Shown here in pieces: positions 20,801 through 32,200 of a stretch of DNA of 64,000 nt (the stretch's first letter is position 1; each line of letters begins with the position of its first letter). The stretch covers positions 157,001 to 221,000 of the forward strand of contig NZ_LPUF01000001.1 in the NCBI RefSeq assembly GCF_002072955.1. Reading direction: 5' to 3'. The notes beneath the pieces are model-generated. The model was not told where the DNA came from. It worked only from the letters and a program-made list of their open reading frames with translations, and ran no database searches. Origin of the DNA: Methyloprofundus sedimenti (GTDB lineage: Bacteria; Pseudomonadota; Gammaproteobacteria; Methylococcales; Methylomonadaceae). Made by a program: the position numbers and the translations under genes.

Positions 20801-22326
20801 TGAAGACATTTATTTTTCGGGTAATCAGCTTGAGTATCATTCCATTCATGTAGGGTTTTACTACGTTCTTCACCTAGCAATAAAGATAATTCTGATAACT
20901 TGCTAACATCGGGGGATTCAACAATACTCTTTAATAAAGATTCATAATGGACAGCAAGCCGCATGATCGTATCTTGTTCAAATAGGTCAGTATTGTATTC
21001 AAATGCCGCTTCTATCCACCCGTTGAGTTCTGTGGCATGAAGTACCAAATCAAACTTTGTTGTACCATAATCAATATCTAAAGGTGTTATCACTAAACCA
21101 TCAACATTTAATGAACCTAAAGGTACATTATGTAATACAAACATGACTTGAAAAACTGGACTGTAACTAAGATCACGTTCTGGCTGAATGGTTTCGACAA
21201 GTTTCTCAAAAGGAAGGTCTTGATGCTCTAAAGCATCAATTGAAGTTTGATTAACTTTCTCTAAAAAGTCTATTAAGCATGGGTTTCCTGATAAATTGGA
21301 TCGTATAACCAAAGTATTTACAAAAAATCCAATTAAGCTTTCGGTTTCAAATCGGTTTCGATTGGCAACAGGAATGCCAATATTAATATCACTTTGTCCA
21401 CCATAACGATATAAAAGAATATTCAATGTCGAAATTAGAACTGAAAACAACGTCAATCCTTTTTGTTGACAATACAAATTAAGATTTTTTGCTAAATTAC
21501 TCGTAATGGAAAACTTATATGTTTTTCCATTAGAGTTTTGAACCGAAGGTCGAGGATGGTCGATTGGCAATTTCAATAAAGTTGGAGAACCATTCAATTG
21601 TTCTCGCCAATAATTTAATTGTTTTTCTAACCGAGCACCTTGAAGCCATTTACGTTGCCAACTAGCAAAATCTGCATACTGTATCGCCAGATCAGGTAAA
21701 AGCGATTTCGTTTCATTACAATAAGCACTATATAATACAGAGAACTCTCGAAATAAAATCGCTGCAGACCAGCCATCTGAAATAATATGGTGCATGGTAA
21801 TAAGAAAGATATACTCCTTTTCGCCCGTCTTATTACCTAAATAAAGTAATCGAAACCGAAACAAAGGAAAGTCCTTAAGGTCAAATGCCTTTATTCCTTC
21901 GGAATAGATAATGTCTTGAAGAAACAAATTCATTGATTCAGAAAATGAGCCACTTATATCTTCAACAGGAATATTCACAGAAACTTCAGGAATTATCATT
22001 TGTCTTGGCTGTTCATTCTCCATTACAAACTTTGTCCTTAAAATCGCATGCCTTTTAATAATGGCATTAAATGCCTTCTCCATCGCTCTATAATCTAATT
22101 TCCCTGATAATCTAATTGCCGTTGGAATGTTATAAGCAGAATTTTCTGACTCTAACTGACAAAGAAGCCATAAACGTTGTTGAGCAAAAGACAAAGGTGC
22201 TATCGAATCATTCTTACTTTGAATTTTTTCACTATACACTTGGTTTTTTGCTTTAAGAAGCTTTTCCAATACCGCCTGTTTTGTCGAAGAAAGGCTAGAC
22301 TTATTTGAAAGCAATGCATTGGTCAT
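17830..22326 (-). CDS. Non-ribosomal peptide synthetase, C-A-PCP-thioester reductase (terminal module)
   Basis: 1498 residues. Domains: condensation (about 45-480; LSFAQQRLWLL of the LCL type, HHIISDG at 179-185), adenylation (about 505-1000; YTSGSTGKSKG at 656-666, NGKLDRNALP), carrier (Ser 1049 in LGGHSI) and an NAD(P)H-dependent thioester reductase (about 1125-1490; GATGYLG at 1130-1136, catalytic Tyr 1289 and Lys 1293 in GYAQSKW). Pocket residues read roughly D-S-A-A-I-A-E-V-W-K, almost the same as the first adenylation domain of the other synthetase, so both may load the same residue. I cannot assign the amino acid. The reductase releases the chain as an aldehyde or alcohol rather than an acid. 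GGAGT precedes the ATG at 22326. Confidence 0.93.
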   Translation of the reverse strand: MTNALLSNKSSLSSTKQAVLEKLLKAKNQVYSEKIQSKNDSIAPLSFAQQRLWLLCQLESENSAYNIPTAIRLSGKLDYRAMEKAFNAIIKRHAILRTKFVMENEQPRQMIIPEVSVNIPVEDISGSFSESMNLFLQDIIYSEGIKAFDLKDFPLFRFRLLYLGNKTGEKEYIFLITMHHIISDGWSAAILFREFSVLYSAYCNETKSLLPDLAIQYADFASWQRKWLQGARLEKQLNYWREQLNGSPTLLKLPIDHPRPSVQNSNGKTYKFSITSNLAKNLNLYCQQKGLTLFSVLISTLNILLYRYGGQSDINIGIPVANRNRFETESLIGFFVNTLVIRSNLSGNPCLIDFLEKVNQTSIDALEHQDLPFEKLVETIQPERDLSYSPVFQVMFVLHNVPLGSLNVDGLVITPLDIDYGTTKFDLVLHATELNGWIEAAFEYNTDLFEQDTIMRLAVHYESLLKSIVESPDVSKLSELSLLLGEERSKTLHEWNDTQADYPKNKCLHHIFEERAEINPNKVAVVYKKKTIKYKKLNEDANRLANYLRSEGVKPEMQVAICIDRSLEMIVGLLGILKAGGCYVPIDPSYPKKRITHLLIDSRSILLLTKEPLLARLPKVSPKTICLDSAWGKISKYSKENLSSKMIPENSAYMIYTSGSTGKSKGVVISHRNIVNSTYARLHYYQEPIDCFLLLSSFAFDSSVAGIFWTLIQGGKLCISSDEMLADSSVLVECIVQDKVTHLLALPAFYNLLLEHATRDKIDSLGTVILAGDVCPSIMVNQHYAKFPQVELYNEYGPTETTVWCSVYQTKAFDEGISSSIGKPISNIQIYILDKCLSPVPVGVNGEIYIGGGGVARGYFEQPKQTAMQFVPNFFRGDGSRLYKTGDLARFSLGGNIEFLGRTDYQVKIRGFRIELTEIEAQLLQCQQIKDAVVMAREDQPGEKRLVAYIVCSAQVQQDAEYFRTILKKNLPTYMLPSMYIFMDELPLNPNGKLDRNALPALGSRHLLATEYIAPRSQVEQRLAQLWSDVLGVEEVGVHDDFFGLGGHSILATQLLFKIRESFSCNLPLLDLFQSPTLASQAQLLVADNVNEDSNVDSIDWKEEARLDDSIRPDSQYHPISNIKSIFLTGATGYLGVFLLKELLQQTSIDIYCLVRSSTSEQGFEKIKRSLEDYGLWDNDYASKIYPVCGDLSKAHLGIQTSQWQQLVEVIDVIYHNGALVNFIYPYSTLKPANVIGTQEVLRLACTEKIKPVHYISTVSIFKDDLNSDSEKVVEDDFPEDCSGLIGGYAQSKWVAEKIVRVAGKRGIPVCIFRPAQISGHSQTGVWNTGDFICRMIKAYVDVGYAPTEWTGFDIAPVDYVSKAIVYLSSKHESRGQTFHLNNPNSVSNRLIIDVLRAERFKLDLVSMQEWINKIDKEVDGSPEHPLYPLVFLLTKHISDSAEEAHSPHFSCKKTVIALRDSGVVCPDIDNEIVHRYIAYFIRINFLNPPLHTANDSL

Positions 22327-22348
22327 TAAGTTTTACTCCATAATTCGA

Positions 22349-23563
22349 TTAATATATCTTTTTTAAAGCTCTTTTTACTCGTCGTTTCTGACACCAACGG
22401 ATGACACCTGTAACGTATAAAACCACGCAGTTAATACCCGTAAGAAAAACTAGAATTCGACCTGCCCACCCAAAAGCTTGACCACTGTGCAATGGCCATT
22501 GCCATTTTAAAAACACATCACCTGCGCTACCTGTTTTTTGATCATTAACACTTAGAATCTCACCAGAATATTGACCAACAAATACGCATCGCGTACTAAC
22601 AAAACGATTTAATGACAGAATTCCTTTTTTACATACTTGATATCCCGCCATTTCATTTTGTGGTGGCGATAGATTACTGATCCTGCCCTCTGGGTAGTTT
22701 TTATCAACAATTTCAGCTGCATCACCCCAACTGATAACTGCCTCTAGTGTGTTTTCTTTTGCCGATTTTTGCTGCACTGATGATAACGGGGAAAACACTC
22801 CTATAACATTGGTAAATTGTTCAGGTAGGTTCATAGATACACCTGACATTAATACAGCTAATAAAACAATTGCACCATAGAACCCTGCCGTTTTGTGTAA
22901 ATCAAAAATCAATCGTTCTTTACTGGCTTTAAACTTAATGGTGAGGGCCTGATGCCATTTATGCGTTAACGGCCACCAAAGTATTAACCCTGTTAATACA
23001 GAAATGATTAATATTACCGCTATGATGCCAACGAAAACCATGCCATTCGTTTTCATTAACAATGCATAGTGAAGTTTAAATATCAATGGAATAAAGTCCA
23101 TGCCGGAAAAGTAATCCGCTGGATACCATAGCCTTGTGCCTTTAATTTGTGCACTAAAAGGATCAATATAAAGTTTCCATTCATCCATTTCTCCTGATAC
23201 CGATAAGGATGGCATACTATAGTTTAAAACCAAAGATTCATGGCTATGATTTGGAAACTCTATCCAGCTTATTTCTGCCTGTTCAGGCAACATTGATTTT
23301 GATGTTTCGGCCAGTATTACAGGTGAAAGATAAACCTTGGTATCCGGAACTTCGACTTGCAATAATTGAGGATTCAACCAAGCATCTATTTCCTGCCAGA
23401 ACACCAAAATACTGCCGGTCAAGCCTATTAAAAGTAAAGCTGCTCCAGCAGTTAATCCTAACCACAAATGAACATTAAGCCAAAGCTTTCGCCGGGCTTT
23501 TAGCCTCAATAGACTAGTATTTTTTTTAAGTGGCTTTATTGCCGTATTATTAGTATGTGACAT
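22349..23563 (-). CDS. PepSY-domain transmembrane protein (putative ferri-siderophore reductase)
   Basis: This 404-residue PepSY_TM protein has a first membrane segment in LWLGLTAGAALLLIGLTGSILVFW, two middle segments (MVFVGIIAVILIISVLTGLILWW; FYGAIVLLAVLMSGVSM) and a last one near GRILVFLTGINCVVLYVTGVI. His residues within or beside the helices (NVHLWLG, FDLHKTAG, WPLHSGQAFGW) are the usual heme-type ligands of this family. Family members beside TonB receptors, such as FpvG-like and PiuB-like proteins, are linked to iron release from siderophores at the inner membrane. It sits between the receptor and the second synthetase, 22 bases before the latter, so it is co-expressed with uptake and synthesis. 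The reductase role is inferred from family and context. Confidence 0.82.
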   Translation of the reverse strand: MSHTNNTAIKPLKKNTSLLRLKARRKLWLNVHLWLGLTAGAALLLIGLTGSILVFWQEIDAWLNPQLLQVEVPDTKVYLSPVILAETSKSMLPEQAEISWIEFPNHSHESLVLNYSMPSLSVSGEMDEWKLYIDPFSAQIKGTRLWYPADYFSGMDFIPLIFKLHYALLMKTNGMVFVGIIAVILIISVLTGLILWWPLTHKWHQALTIKFKASKERLIFDLHKTAGFYGAIVLLAVLMSGVSMNLPEQFTNVIGVFSPLSSVQQKSAKENTLEAVISWGDAAEIVDKNYPEGRISNLSPPQNEMAGYQVCKKGILSLNRFVSTRCVFVGQYSGEILSVNDQKTGSAGDVFLKWQWPLHSGQAFGWAGRILVFLTGINCVVLYVTGVIRWCQKRRVKRALKKIY

Positions 23564-23639
23564 TCATTTTCCATTTATATCTACCAGAGTACGCCTGTTA
23601 GTTTTGCGCACCCTGAATAAGACTCCAGCTAGACTTCGA

Positions 23640-26165
23640 TCAATATTCAATCTTTATTGAACCCATCACCATCATAGGTTCAGCAACAGAAATGCCAGCA
23701 CGTGGACTACCATCCAAAGTATTAGAGGCTGTATAATATGTCTTATCTAAAATATTATTGACATTCAGTTGTGTCGTGATCCGTGTTAAACCAGCATTAA
23801 ATTGATAGGCAACCATCGCATCCCATCGGACATAGCCAGGTAATCTAAACGTATTTTCATTATCACCCTCTCGGTAACTCGAAACAAATGTACCGGTACC
23901 AATAGTTAATCCTTTAACCGTTTCAAATGGGAAGTCGTATTTAATCCATAAACTTCCTGAGTTCTCCGGAACATTAGCAAGTCGGTTACCTATATTGCCT
24001 GGTGCTTGATCATCACTGGTAATGCGAGCATCAATAAATGAATAGGAGCCAATGACACTAATTTCGTCGGTAATTTGCCCACTAAAATCCAACTCAATAC
24101 CCTGACTAAGTGCTTTTCCTACTGTACGATAGAATGAGGTATCCGATGAATTGACAGTATCCAACGCCTGAATATTTTCTTTAGTCAGGTGATAGAATGT
24201 TAAACTGCCAGAAAAGCGTCCACCCCAAAGTTCAGTTTTAGCACCTACTTCGTATTGTATTCCCGTTTCAGGTTCAAGAACACTGCCATCAAAAGAGCGC
24301 CCTATATTGCTACCGACTGATTCCGAAAAATTCCCGAACACTGATAACCATTCCCACGGTTGATACAAGACTCCAACTCTTGGGCTAAAAAAACCAAAAT
24401 CCAAACTACTAGACTCATTTGTAGTGAAAAATAAGTGCTCCCATCTTAGTTCATTTTGTTGTCGAATCCAGTCATAGCGACCTCCACCCATGATGTGCAG
24501 TTTTTCGAATAAAGTGATTTGGTCTTGAAAATAAATGCCATACCACTCTTCCATACTTGGAGCATGCCAATTGTAATCAGCCGAAGAAGGAAACTGTGAT
24601 GTGTCAAAATTAAAAGCGGCATTCCCCCTTGGGTTATACGGATCAAAACCGTCTGTACCAGGAGGCCAAGGTAAACATGTACCTCCTTGTCCAGGTCCTA
24701 CACACCCGTCACTATCTTCTTCATGCCTATAAAAGTCACCCCCCAGCAACATATTATGTTTAATACCATAAGTCTCTATCTTGCCATTTAAATTCAGACT
24801 GGTTGTGTAGGTTTGTCTTGGGTTCTCAACTTGCCAAAGCCCTCGGTGATACTCATCGTTACCAAAATCATTAACCGGCAAATAGCTTTCCGTGAAAGTC
24901 CTATCTTCGTAGATAAACGCAAGTTTCACAGACCAATTATCATTAAATTCATGAGTCCCATTAAAATCAACCAATACGCCTTCGTGCGTTGCAAAGTCAC
25001 CTTCCCCACCCATAAATTCACTTCTATTCACATTTGCCGGACGGTTACCTTCTGCAACAATGCCAGAATCAATTACAAAATCGTCATTCGTATATTCCAA
25101 CGCTAAATTGACTCTAGTTCTCTCACCTAATTTCCAACTGACTGATGGCGCAAAAAATATGCGCTCCTGATTTACATAGTCACGAAAAGACCCTTGATTA
25201 AGATAAGCAAAATTAACTCGATAACTTAAGTCCTCCATCAACGGTCCTGTTGCATCAAGCGTTGTACGATATAAATCATAAGAGCCAAACTGTTGTTGCA
25301 ATGAATATCTAGCGTCATCCAAAGGTTGTTTGGTCACTAAATTTATTAACCCTCCTGGTTGAATACGTCCATATAATGCAGAAGAAGCGCCTTTTAAAAC
25401 TTCTATCTGTTGCAAATGAGATGTTTCGAAAGAAGAACGAGGCAACCTCACACCGTTTCTGTATATTTGACTATCTGTACTAAAACCTCGAATAGTAAAG
25501 TTTTCACGTAAATTCCCAAAACTGAAGTTTTTCTGTACACCACTGATATTTTTAACCGCATCTTCAACTCGAATGACTTGTTGATCATCCATAACTGCTC
25601 GCGATATGACTTGTATCGAAAGTGGCGTGTCGAAAATCGGCGTGTCGGTTTTAGTCGCTGTACTTGAATCAAGGATGTTATATCCACTCAACTCCCGACC
25701 ACTAACCATCAAGTCTTCCTGTTCAACCGGCCCATCATATTCCGCGCTATCAATCACCGTCTCAGGGTAATTTTCTTTAGGTGCTTGAGCTAGCAACATT
25801 TCAGTCGTAATTCCTTTAGCAGTGCGTTTTTGCAATGTAATTGAATTCTCTTCAACAACCTGGTATTGAATATCCGTCCCTTCTAGCAATTTTTTTAATG
25901 CCTGCTCTTTGGTGTACTCGCCTTGAACAGCTTTAGACTGTACACCCTTGGTTTGAGCCGTAACGAAACCGACTTGCCAGCCGGTTGTTTCTATAAAACT
26001 ATTAATCGCTTCATTCAATGGTAGAGCTGGAATGGAAAATTCTTGCTTGGCTTGTTGCTGATTTTCGTTTGCCCACACTGGGTTAACAGATAGCAGCGTT
26101 ACTGCTATGCTGGGTAAAATAATCATATCTACTACTGACTTTGAGGCGGTATTTATAAACGTCAT
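23640..26165 (-). CDS. TonB-dependent siderophore receptor with N-terminal signalling (STN) domain
   Basis: 841 residues with a signal peptide ending near VWA (about residue 32). Residues about 40-113 form a secretin/TonB short N-terminal domain (FSIPALPLNEAINSFIETTG ... QYQVVEENSITLQ), the periplasmic arm that contacts a FecR-type anti-sigma factor. A plug domain follows (TPIFDTPLSIQVISR, VLKGASSALYGRIQPGG), then a beta-barrel closing with IKIEY. FpvA and FecA have the same layout. It is in the synthetase operon, starts 83 bases after the large synthetase stop and has an AGGAG site. It probably imports the iron-loaded product of the locus and signals through the FecR/FecI pair at the edges. 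Confidence 0.93.
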   Translation of the reverse strand: MTFINTASKSVVDMIILPSIAVTLLSVNPVWANENQQQAKQEFSIPALPLNEAINSFIETTGWQVGFVTAQTKGVQSKAVQGEYTKEQALKKLLEGTDIQYQVVEENSITLQKRTAKGITTEMLLAQAPKENYPETVIDSAEYDGPVEQEDLMVSGRELSGYNILDSSTATKTDTPIFDTPLSIQVISRAVMDDQQVIRVEDAVKNISGVQKNFSFGNLRENFTIRGFSTDSQIYRNGVRLPRSSFETSHLQQIEVLKGASSALYGRIQPGGLINLVTKQPLDDARYSLQQQFGSYDLYRTTLDATGPLMEDLSYRVNFAYLNQGSFRDYVNQERIFFAPSVSWKLGERTRVNLALEYTNDDFVIDSGIVAEGNRPANVNRSEFMGGEGDFATHEGVLVDFNGTHEFNDNWSVKLAFIYEDRTFTESYLPVNDFGNDEYHRGLWQVENPRQTYTTSLNLNGKIETYGIKHNMLLGGDFYRHEEDSDGCVGPGQGGTCLPWPPGTDGFDPYNPRGNAAFNFDTSQFPSSADYNWHAPSMEEWYGIYFQDQITLFEKLHIMGGGRYDWIRQQNELRWEHLFFTTNESSSLDFGFFSPRVGVLYQPWEWLSVFGNFSESVGSNIGRSFDGSVLEPETGIQYEVGAKTELWGGRFSGSLTFYHLTKENIQALDTVNSSDTSFYRTVGKALSQGIELDFSGQITDEISVIGSYSFIDARITSDDQAPGNIGNRLANVPENSGSLWIKYDFPFETVKGLTIGTGTFVSSYREGDNENTFRLPGYVRWDAMVAYQFNAGLTRITTQLNVNNILDKTYYTASNTLDGSPRAGISVAEPMMVMGSIKIEY

Positions 26166-26248
26166 CGGTACTCCTTTTGATAGTTCTTTACCTAGACGTA
26201 CCTACGTTAAAAAGACGTAAGAGGAAAATGGAAATCATTTGAAATTAC

Positions 26249-29200
26249 CTATTCGTCCTGCTCATGATCGTTCAATAAAGCCTCTGCCTCTTCTTCCGAC
26301 AAACTATTCAAATGTTCAATCAGGAATTCTTCAACCAATAAGGCAAGCACTTCAATAGTAGACGCTTCGAAAAGTTGACGTAGAGGCACCTCAATGCCAA
26401 AGTCTTTGCGTATTCGCGACAACACTTGTACAGCTAGCAATGAGTGTCCGCCCAGTTCAAAAAAATTATCCGTTACGCCTATTTGCTCTATATCCAGTAC
26501 CTCCCTCCAGATATCGACCAATGTTTCTTCGGCAGGGTTACGTGGCGCTAAATAAGTTGTATCACTTTGCTCTGCCATATCCGGTTCTGGTAATACTTTG
26601 CGGTCAATTTTTCCATTACTACTGACCGGCAAGGTATCCAATAGAACAAAAGCGGATGGCATCATAACTATAGGTAATAAAGTCGATAGATGATTACGTA
26701 ACCCTGCTATCAGTTCAACATCTCTGGTAATTTCACTTTTATCACAAACTACGTAAGCCACCAGACGCTTTCCAGTTGCGCCGTTTTCTCTGACCATTAC
26801 AAAGACTTGAACCACTTGCGGGAAGGTCAGGATATGTGCTTCGATTTCCCCAGGCTCTATTCGTACACCGCGTATTTTAACCTGATGATCGATTCTGCCC
26901 AAAAATTCAATCGTTCCGTCTTCGCGATAACGTCCAAGGTCCCCGGTGCGATATAATCGTTGCCCTGCTTCGTCGAATGCATCTGGAATGAACTTTTCCG
27001 CGGTTAAATCCGCACGACCAAGATAGCCTCGCCCTACTTGAATGCCTGATACACAAATTTCACCTGGCACACCAATAGGTGCAAGTTTCTGCCAATGGTT
27101 CAGAAGATAAAGTTTGGTGTTATGAACGGGCTGGCCGATCGGTACTATTGCGTCGGTTTCACCCGGTTGTTCCGGTACCTGATAGTAGGAAACATCATCT
27201 GAACATTCTGCCGGACCATAGGCATTGAGTACCTTGACATGAGGATACTGGTCCATCCAGCGACGACACAATTCCGGCGGAAAAGCTTCACCGCAGGCAA
27301 TCAACCAGCGTAATTCGGGTAATTTATTTGACTCGTCGGCCATATCTAACAAGGCCTGAATCATAGAAGGGACAGCCTCAAGAATAGTGACACTATTTTC
27401 CGCTAAATGAGATAACAACAAGTTAGGTTCTTTAACGATTTCATCCGGGATAATTTCAACTCTTGCACCACAAACTAGTGCGGTTAAATGTTGCCAGACA
27501 GAAATATCAAAACATTGTCCAGCTGTTTGTGCAATGGCATCATGTTCGGTCAGTCCTAGAGTAGGTACCTTGGTAATCAAGTTATTAAACATACCTTGAT
27601 GCTCAACCATCGCCCCTTTCGGTAAACCGGTTGAACCTGAGGTAAAGATAACGAAAGCTAGGTTAGTCGGGAAATGTTGCCTAGGTGGATTGGCTTTATT
27701 TTCACATATTTCTAACACTTCCAACCTAAGCACATCAGGTTGATGAAGAGACTCAAATGGTGTTATTACGTCCGTACTAGCCCCCATTTGGCTGGAATTC
27801 GTTGCGCTCTCATCAGCTAACGAATCTACCAATGTTTGCGCACGTTCAGCATAAGCCGCATTGGTAAAGATTTTATTCGCACCACTTTCTTTTACAACCT
27901 GTTCAATTCTTGCATCAGGATGGGCTGGATCTAACGGCATATATGCTGCACCAACCTTAAACACACTTAGCATCATCACCATGTATTCAACACCGCGATC
28001 ACTAAATAATGCTATCAACATCTCGGGAACTACCCCTTCAGCTAGTAGGGCATGTGCTACGCAGTTAACACGATGATTAAGTTCCAAATAACTCAGCTTT
28101 TGCCCTTTGTATGCTACCGCCATCTGATTCGGCGTTTGAACCACTTGTGCTTCAAATGATGCCACAATATCGCAAGGCTCTGAATAGCTATATTGAGTTT
28201 GATTCCAGTATATTAAGCTATTATTGCTTTCTTCTACCGATAACATATCTACATTACAGAGCTGTTTATCTGGGTAAGCAACCATATCCTCCAATAGATT
28301 TTTGAAATGAAGGAGCATTCGCTCAATCACATCAACTTCAAAACGCGCAGTCTGATAAGTAATTTGTAAATGTATTTTCGTATCGGGAATAACCATAACG
28401 GTGATTGGATAGTTAGTATGAGTGCGAACAGAAATATCCTCAAACCAAAATGACCCAGTCCGTTTCCGTAATTTTGGATCAACCGGCGCATTCTCAAAAG
28501 TAAGTAGGTGCTGAAAAAGATCTTGGTCACGCGATAAACCGCTCCACTCCTGAATACTCGTCAATGAACTGTGTTCAAACTGCCGCATTTCCAGATTCTG
28601 GTTCTGTAACTCATGCAGAAACACCCTTACAGATTTACGACGATCAATACTAACGCGTAATGGCAAACCATTAATAAATAACCCTAAAATCCCCTCAACA
28701 TTTGTTAGCTCTACCGGTCGGCCGGTTACTGTAATACCAAACAAAACTTCGTTAAGATTACTGTAACGGTTTAATAATAAAGCCCATGCTCCTTGCACAA
28801 ACGTATTAGGAGTCAATCGTAGCTTTTGAGCAACATCGTTAAGGCAGCGTGTCGAAGTTTCAGGCAATTGAATGGAAACATCAGCAACATCCATCAATTC
28901 GTTGCCGTTAGTTAAGCGATCAACGACTAACGGGGTAGACACGGTGAAACCATCAAGGTAGTTACGCCAAAACTTTTCTTCGGCTATTACATCTTGTTTT
29001 TGTAGCCATACCACATAATCAGAGAATGGTGTTGCCGCAATTTGTTCAATTAAGTCATTTGCGATCAGCTTGTCATAGTTAGATTTAAATTCTGTCAAAA
29101 TTAACGAGGTACACCATGCATCAAGCAGTATATGGTGATGGCTACGAACAAACTGGTACTGTTCTTCAGATATCAGTATTAAACGCAATCGAAGTAAGGG

Positions 29201-32200
29201 AGGATGCAATAAATCAAAGCCATCCTTTAACTCATTTTGCAATATATTTTCCAATTGGGATTTCTGATCTTGTTTTGAAAGATCTCTCCAATCAAAAAAC
29301 TCAAATGCTACATTAAGCTGTTTATGAACAATCTGATGAGGAGTTGACGTGACATTCCAAACGAAACTACTCCGCAAAATAGGATTTCTTCGAATCACCA
29401 GATCCCAGGCTTTTTTAAATACAGCTACATCTATCGCTCCTTTTAACTCAAACCTATCCTGCATCAAATAGACACCTGAACCAGGCTCCATCAAGGTATG
29501 AAATAACATTCCTTCCTGCATAGGTGTCAGGGGATATATATCTTCTAATTCGTCAAGATCATACGGTAATTCAGATAATTCCTTGAGTTCTAATCGTGAT
29601 AATGGGAATTGCTCACAAATAACTTTTTCAGCGAGTTTCGTATCTTCTATATCCTGCTCAACGGATTGAATTACACTTGCCAGTTCTGCAATGGTTTGAT
29701 TTTGAAATAGTTCACGCGCTGTAAAAGAAAGTCCTGCTTTATGAGCCTGAATAGCGATCTGAATCGCTAATATTGAATCACCACCTAAACTAAAAAAGTT
29801 GTCATTTATTCCAGCTTTTTCTAGGCGTAACACCTTTGCCCATATCTCACTTAATTGTCTTTCAATAGCAGTGCCAGGGGCAGTATATTGTTGTATTGAT
29901 AGCTCATTCCATTCCGGTACAGGTAGAGCCTTTCGATTAATTTTCCCGTTAGCAGTTTTAGGTAATTGCTCCAATTTTACGAAAAAAGAAGGGATCATAT
30001 ATACAGGCAGGCAGCTCTTTAAATACAATGTCAGTCTATCAATACTAACCAACTCTTCCAGGTCACTTTGAACAGGAACAAAATAAGCGATTAGGTGTTT
30101 AGTACCAGCGTTACTTTCACTAGCGATTACCATCACCTCCTCAACCTCACCATATTCCAGCAACCTTGATTCAATTTCATCCAATTCAACTCGAAAACCT
30201 CGAATTTTGACCTGATGATCTACGCGTCCCAAAAATTTTAAATTCCCATCATTTGTCCAACTCGCCAAGTCTCCGGTTCGATATAAACGTTCACCCACCC
30301 CAGATTCAAAATGGTTAGGAATAAATCGTTCTGCAGTCAAATTGGGTTGTTTATAATAGCATCTGCAAACGCCTCTCCCCGCTATATACAACTCCCCTGT
30401 TACACCGATAGCTACCGGGTTTAAATACTCATCAAGCAAGTAAATCTTTGTATTGGAAATTGGATTTCCAATGAAGGCTGACATCCCTACATTAACATCA
30501 GACTTTTTAAACTCATAAGCGCTACACCATACAGTCCCTTCGGTCGGTCCATACTCATTGTAGAATCGAGTGTTTTTCAAACTTTTGAAATGTAAGCGTG
30601 GTAATGTTGATGGGCAGTTTTCTCCGGCCACAATAACCGTCTTCAAACCTGCCAATTGACTAGATTTCACTCCTTCAAGAAGTAGACTATACAACGCGGG
30701 CAAACAGAGTAAATGACTCAATTGCTCTTGTTGAATTACCTCGGCTAGTGCAATTGGGTCCTGATAGCTTTCCTCGCTTGGAATACATAACTTCCCTCCC
30801 TGACTTAACGTCCAAAAAATCCCAGCAATAGAGCTATCAAAAGTGTATGAAGATAATAATAAGAAACCTTCAACTACTTCCGGGTAAAAGTTAAAACGAG
30901 CAAATGTTGAAGCCACTGCATTTGCATGGCTAACCACAACACCCTTAGGTTTGCCTGTCGAACCGGAAGTATAAATGATATAAGCAGCATTATCTGGTTG
31001 GACATAACTCGGTTGCGATATTAGTTCTTGTTCGGTAATCTTCCCCCAGTCTCGATCCAAATATAAAACAGAGATGTTTTCTATTTTTATCTGTTCCAAT
31101 AAATGATCTTGTGTTATTAATATTTTTGCATCACAGTCTTTTATAATATCGGTTATTCGTTCACTAGGCGACCCCGGGTCAACAGGTACATAAGTACCTC
31201 CTGACTTTAGGACTGCAAAAATACAAATTATGACTTCAATGGAACGCTCTAAGCAAAGCCCGACTCGATCTTCACGACTAATTCCAATTCTGGATAAATA
31301 AGAGGCTACATAATTAGCTCTCTCATTTAACTCTTGGTAATTAATACTCATTCCAGAACAGCATACTGCTGTAGATTGCGGAGTTTTTAAGGCTTGCTTT
31401 TCAAATAACTCATGAAGACAACATTCTGGATAACTTACCGTTTTTGCATTCCATTCATTTAAAACTTTATTTCTTTCAGAGCATGCTAATAAGGGTAAAT
31501 CTAACAAACGCTCATTAGGGTTAGCAACAATTCCTTTCAATAGCGTGGCAAAATTTGATTTTAATTGCTCAATACTAATGCTACTAAATATCGAATCACG
31601 ATTCTGGAATGAAAACACCAACCCTTCGGCATCTTCCGTCGCCATGACCATTAGATCAAAATTCTCTACTCGCTGCTCCATCTTAAAAGCTCGTACATTC
31701 CAATCACCCCAAGCCGATTCAACACTATTTTCACCTAATGTGAGTGATGCCAAATCAGAATCAATACCCATCTGAGCCTGCTGCAAAACAAACATCGTCT
31801 GATAAATCGGCCAATGATCCGCAATACGTTCAGGTTGTAGTTGATCGACTATTTGAGAAAATGGATAATCCTGATGTTTTAATGCCATTTGTAATGACTC
31901 GTTAACCTCAGCTAAATAATCGGTAAATGATTTATCACCACTCGGATAACTGCGTAATGGCAGTGGATTAACAAAATTACCGACCACCAAGGCAAAACTT
32001 GATTGAGACCGGCCACTGGTCGGAACACCGACAATCACATCTTTTTGGTGAGTATATCGATGTAATAGGACTTTATACGCGGTCAGTAATAAGGCAAATA
32101 ATGTGACGCCCTGTTTTTTAGCCAGATTTTTAAGTTGTTCTGTATCTTCTTTATTTAACTGGAAGGCGAGTGATGCACCGTGATAATCGGAAACCGTTGG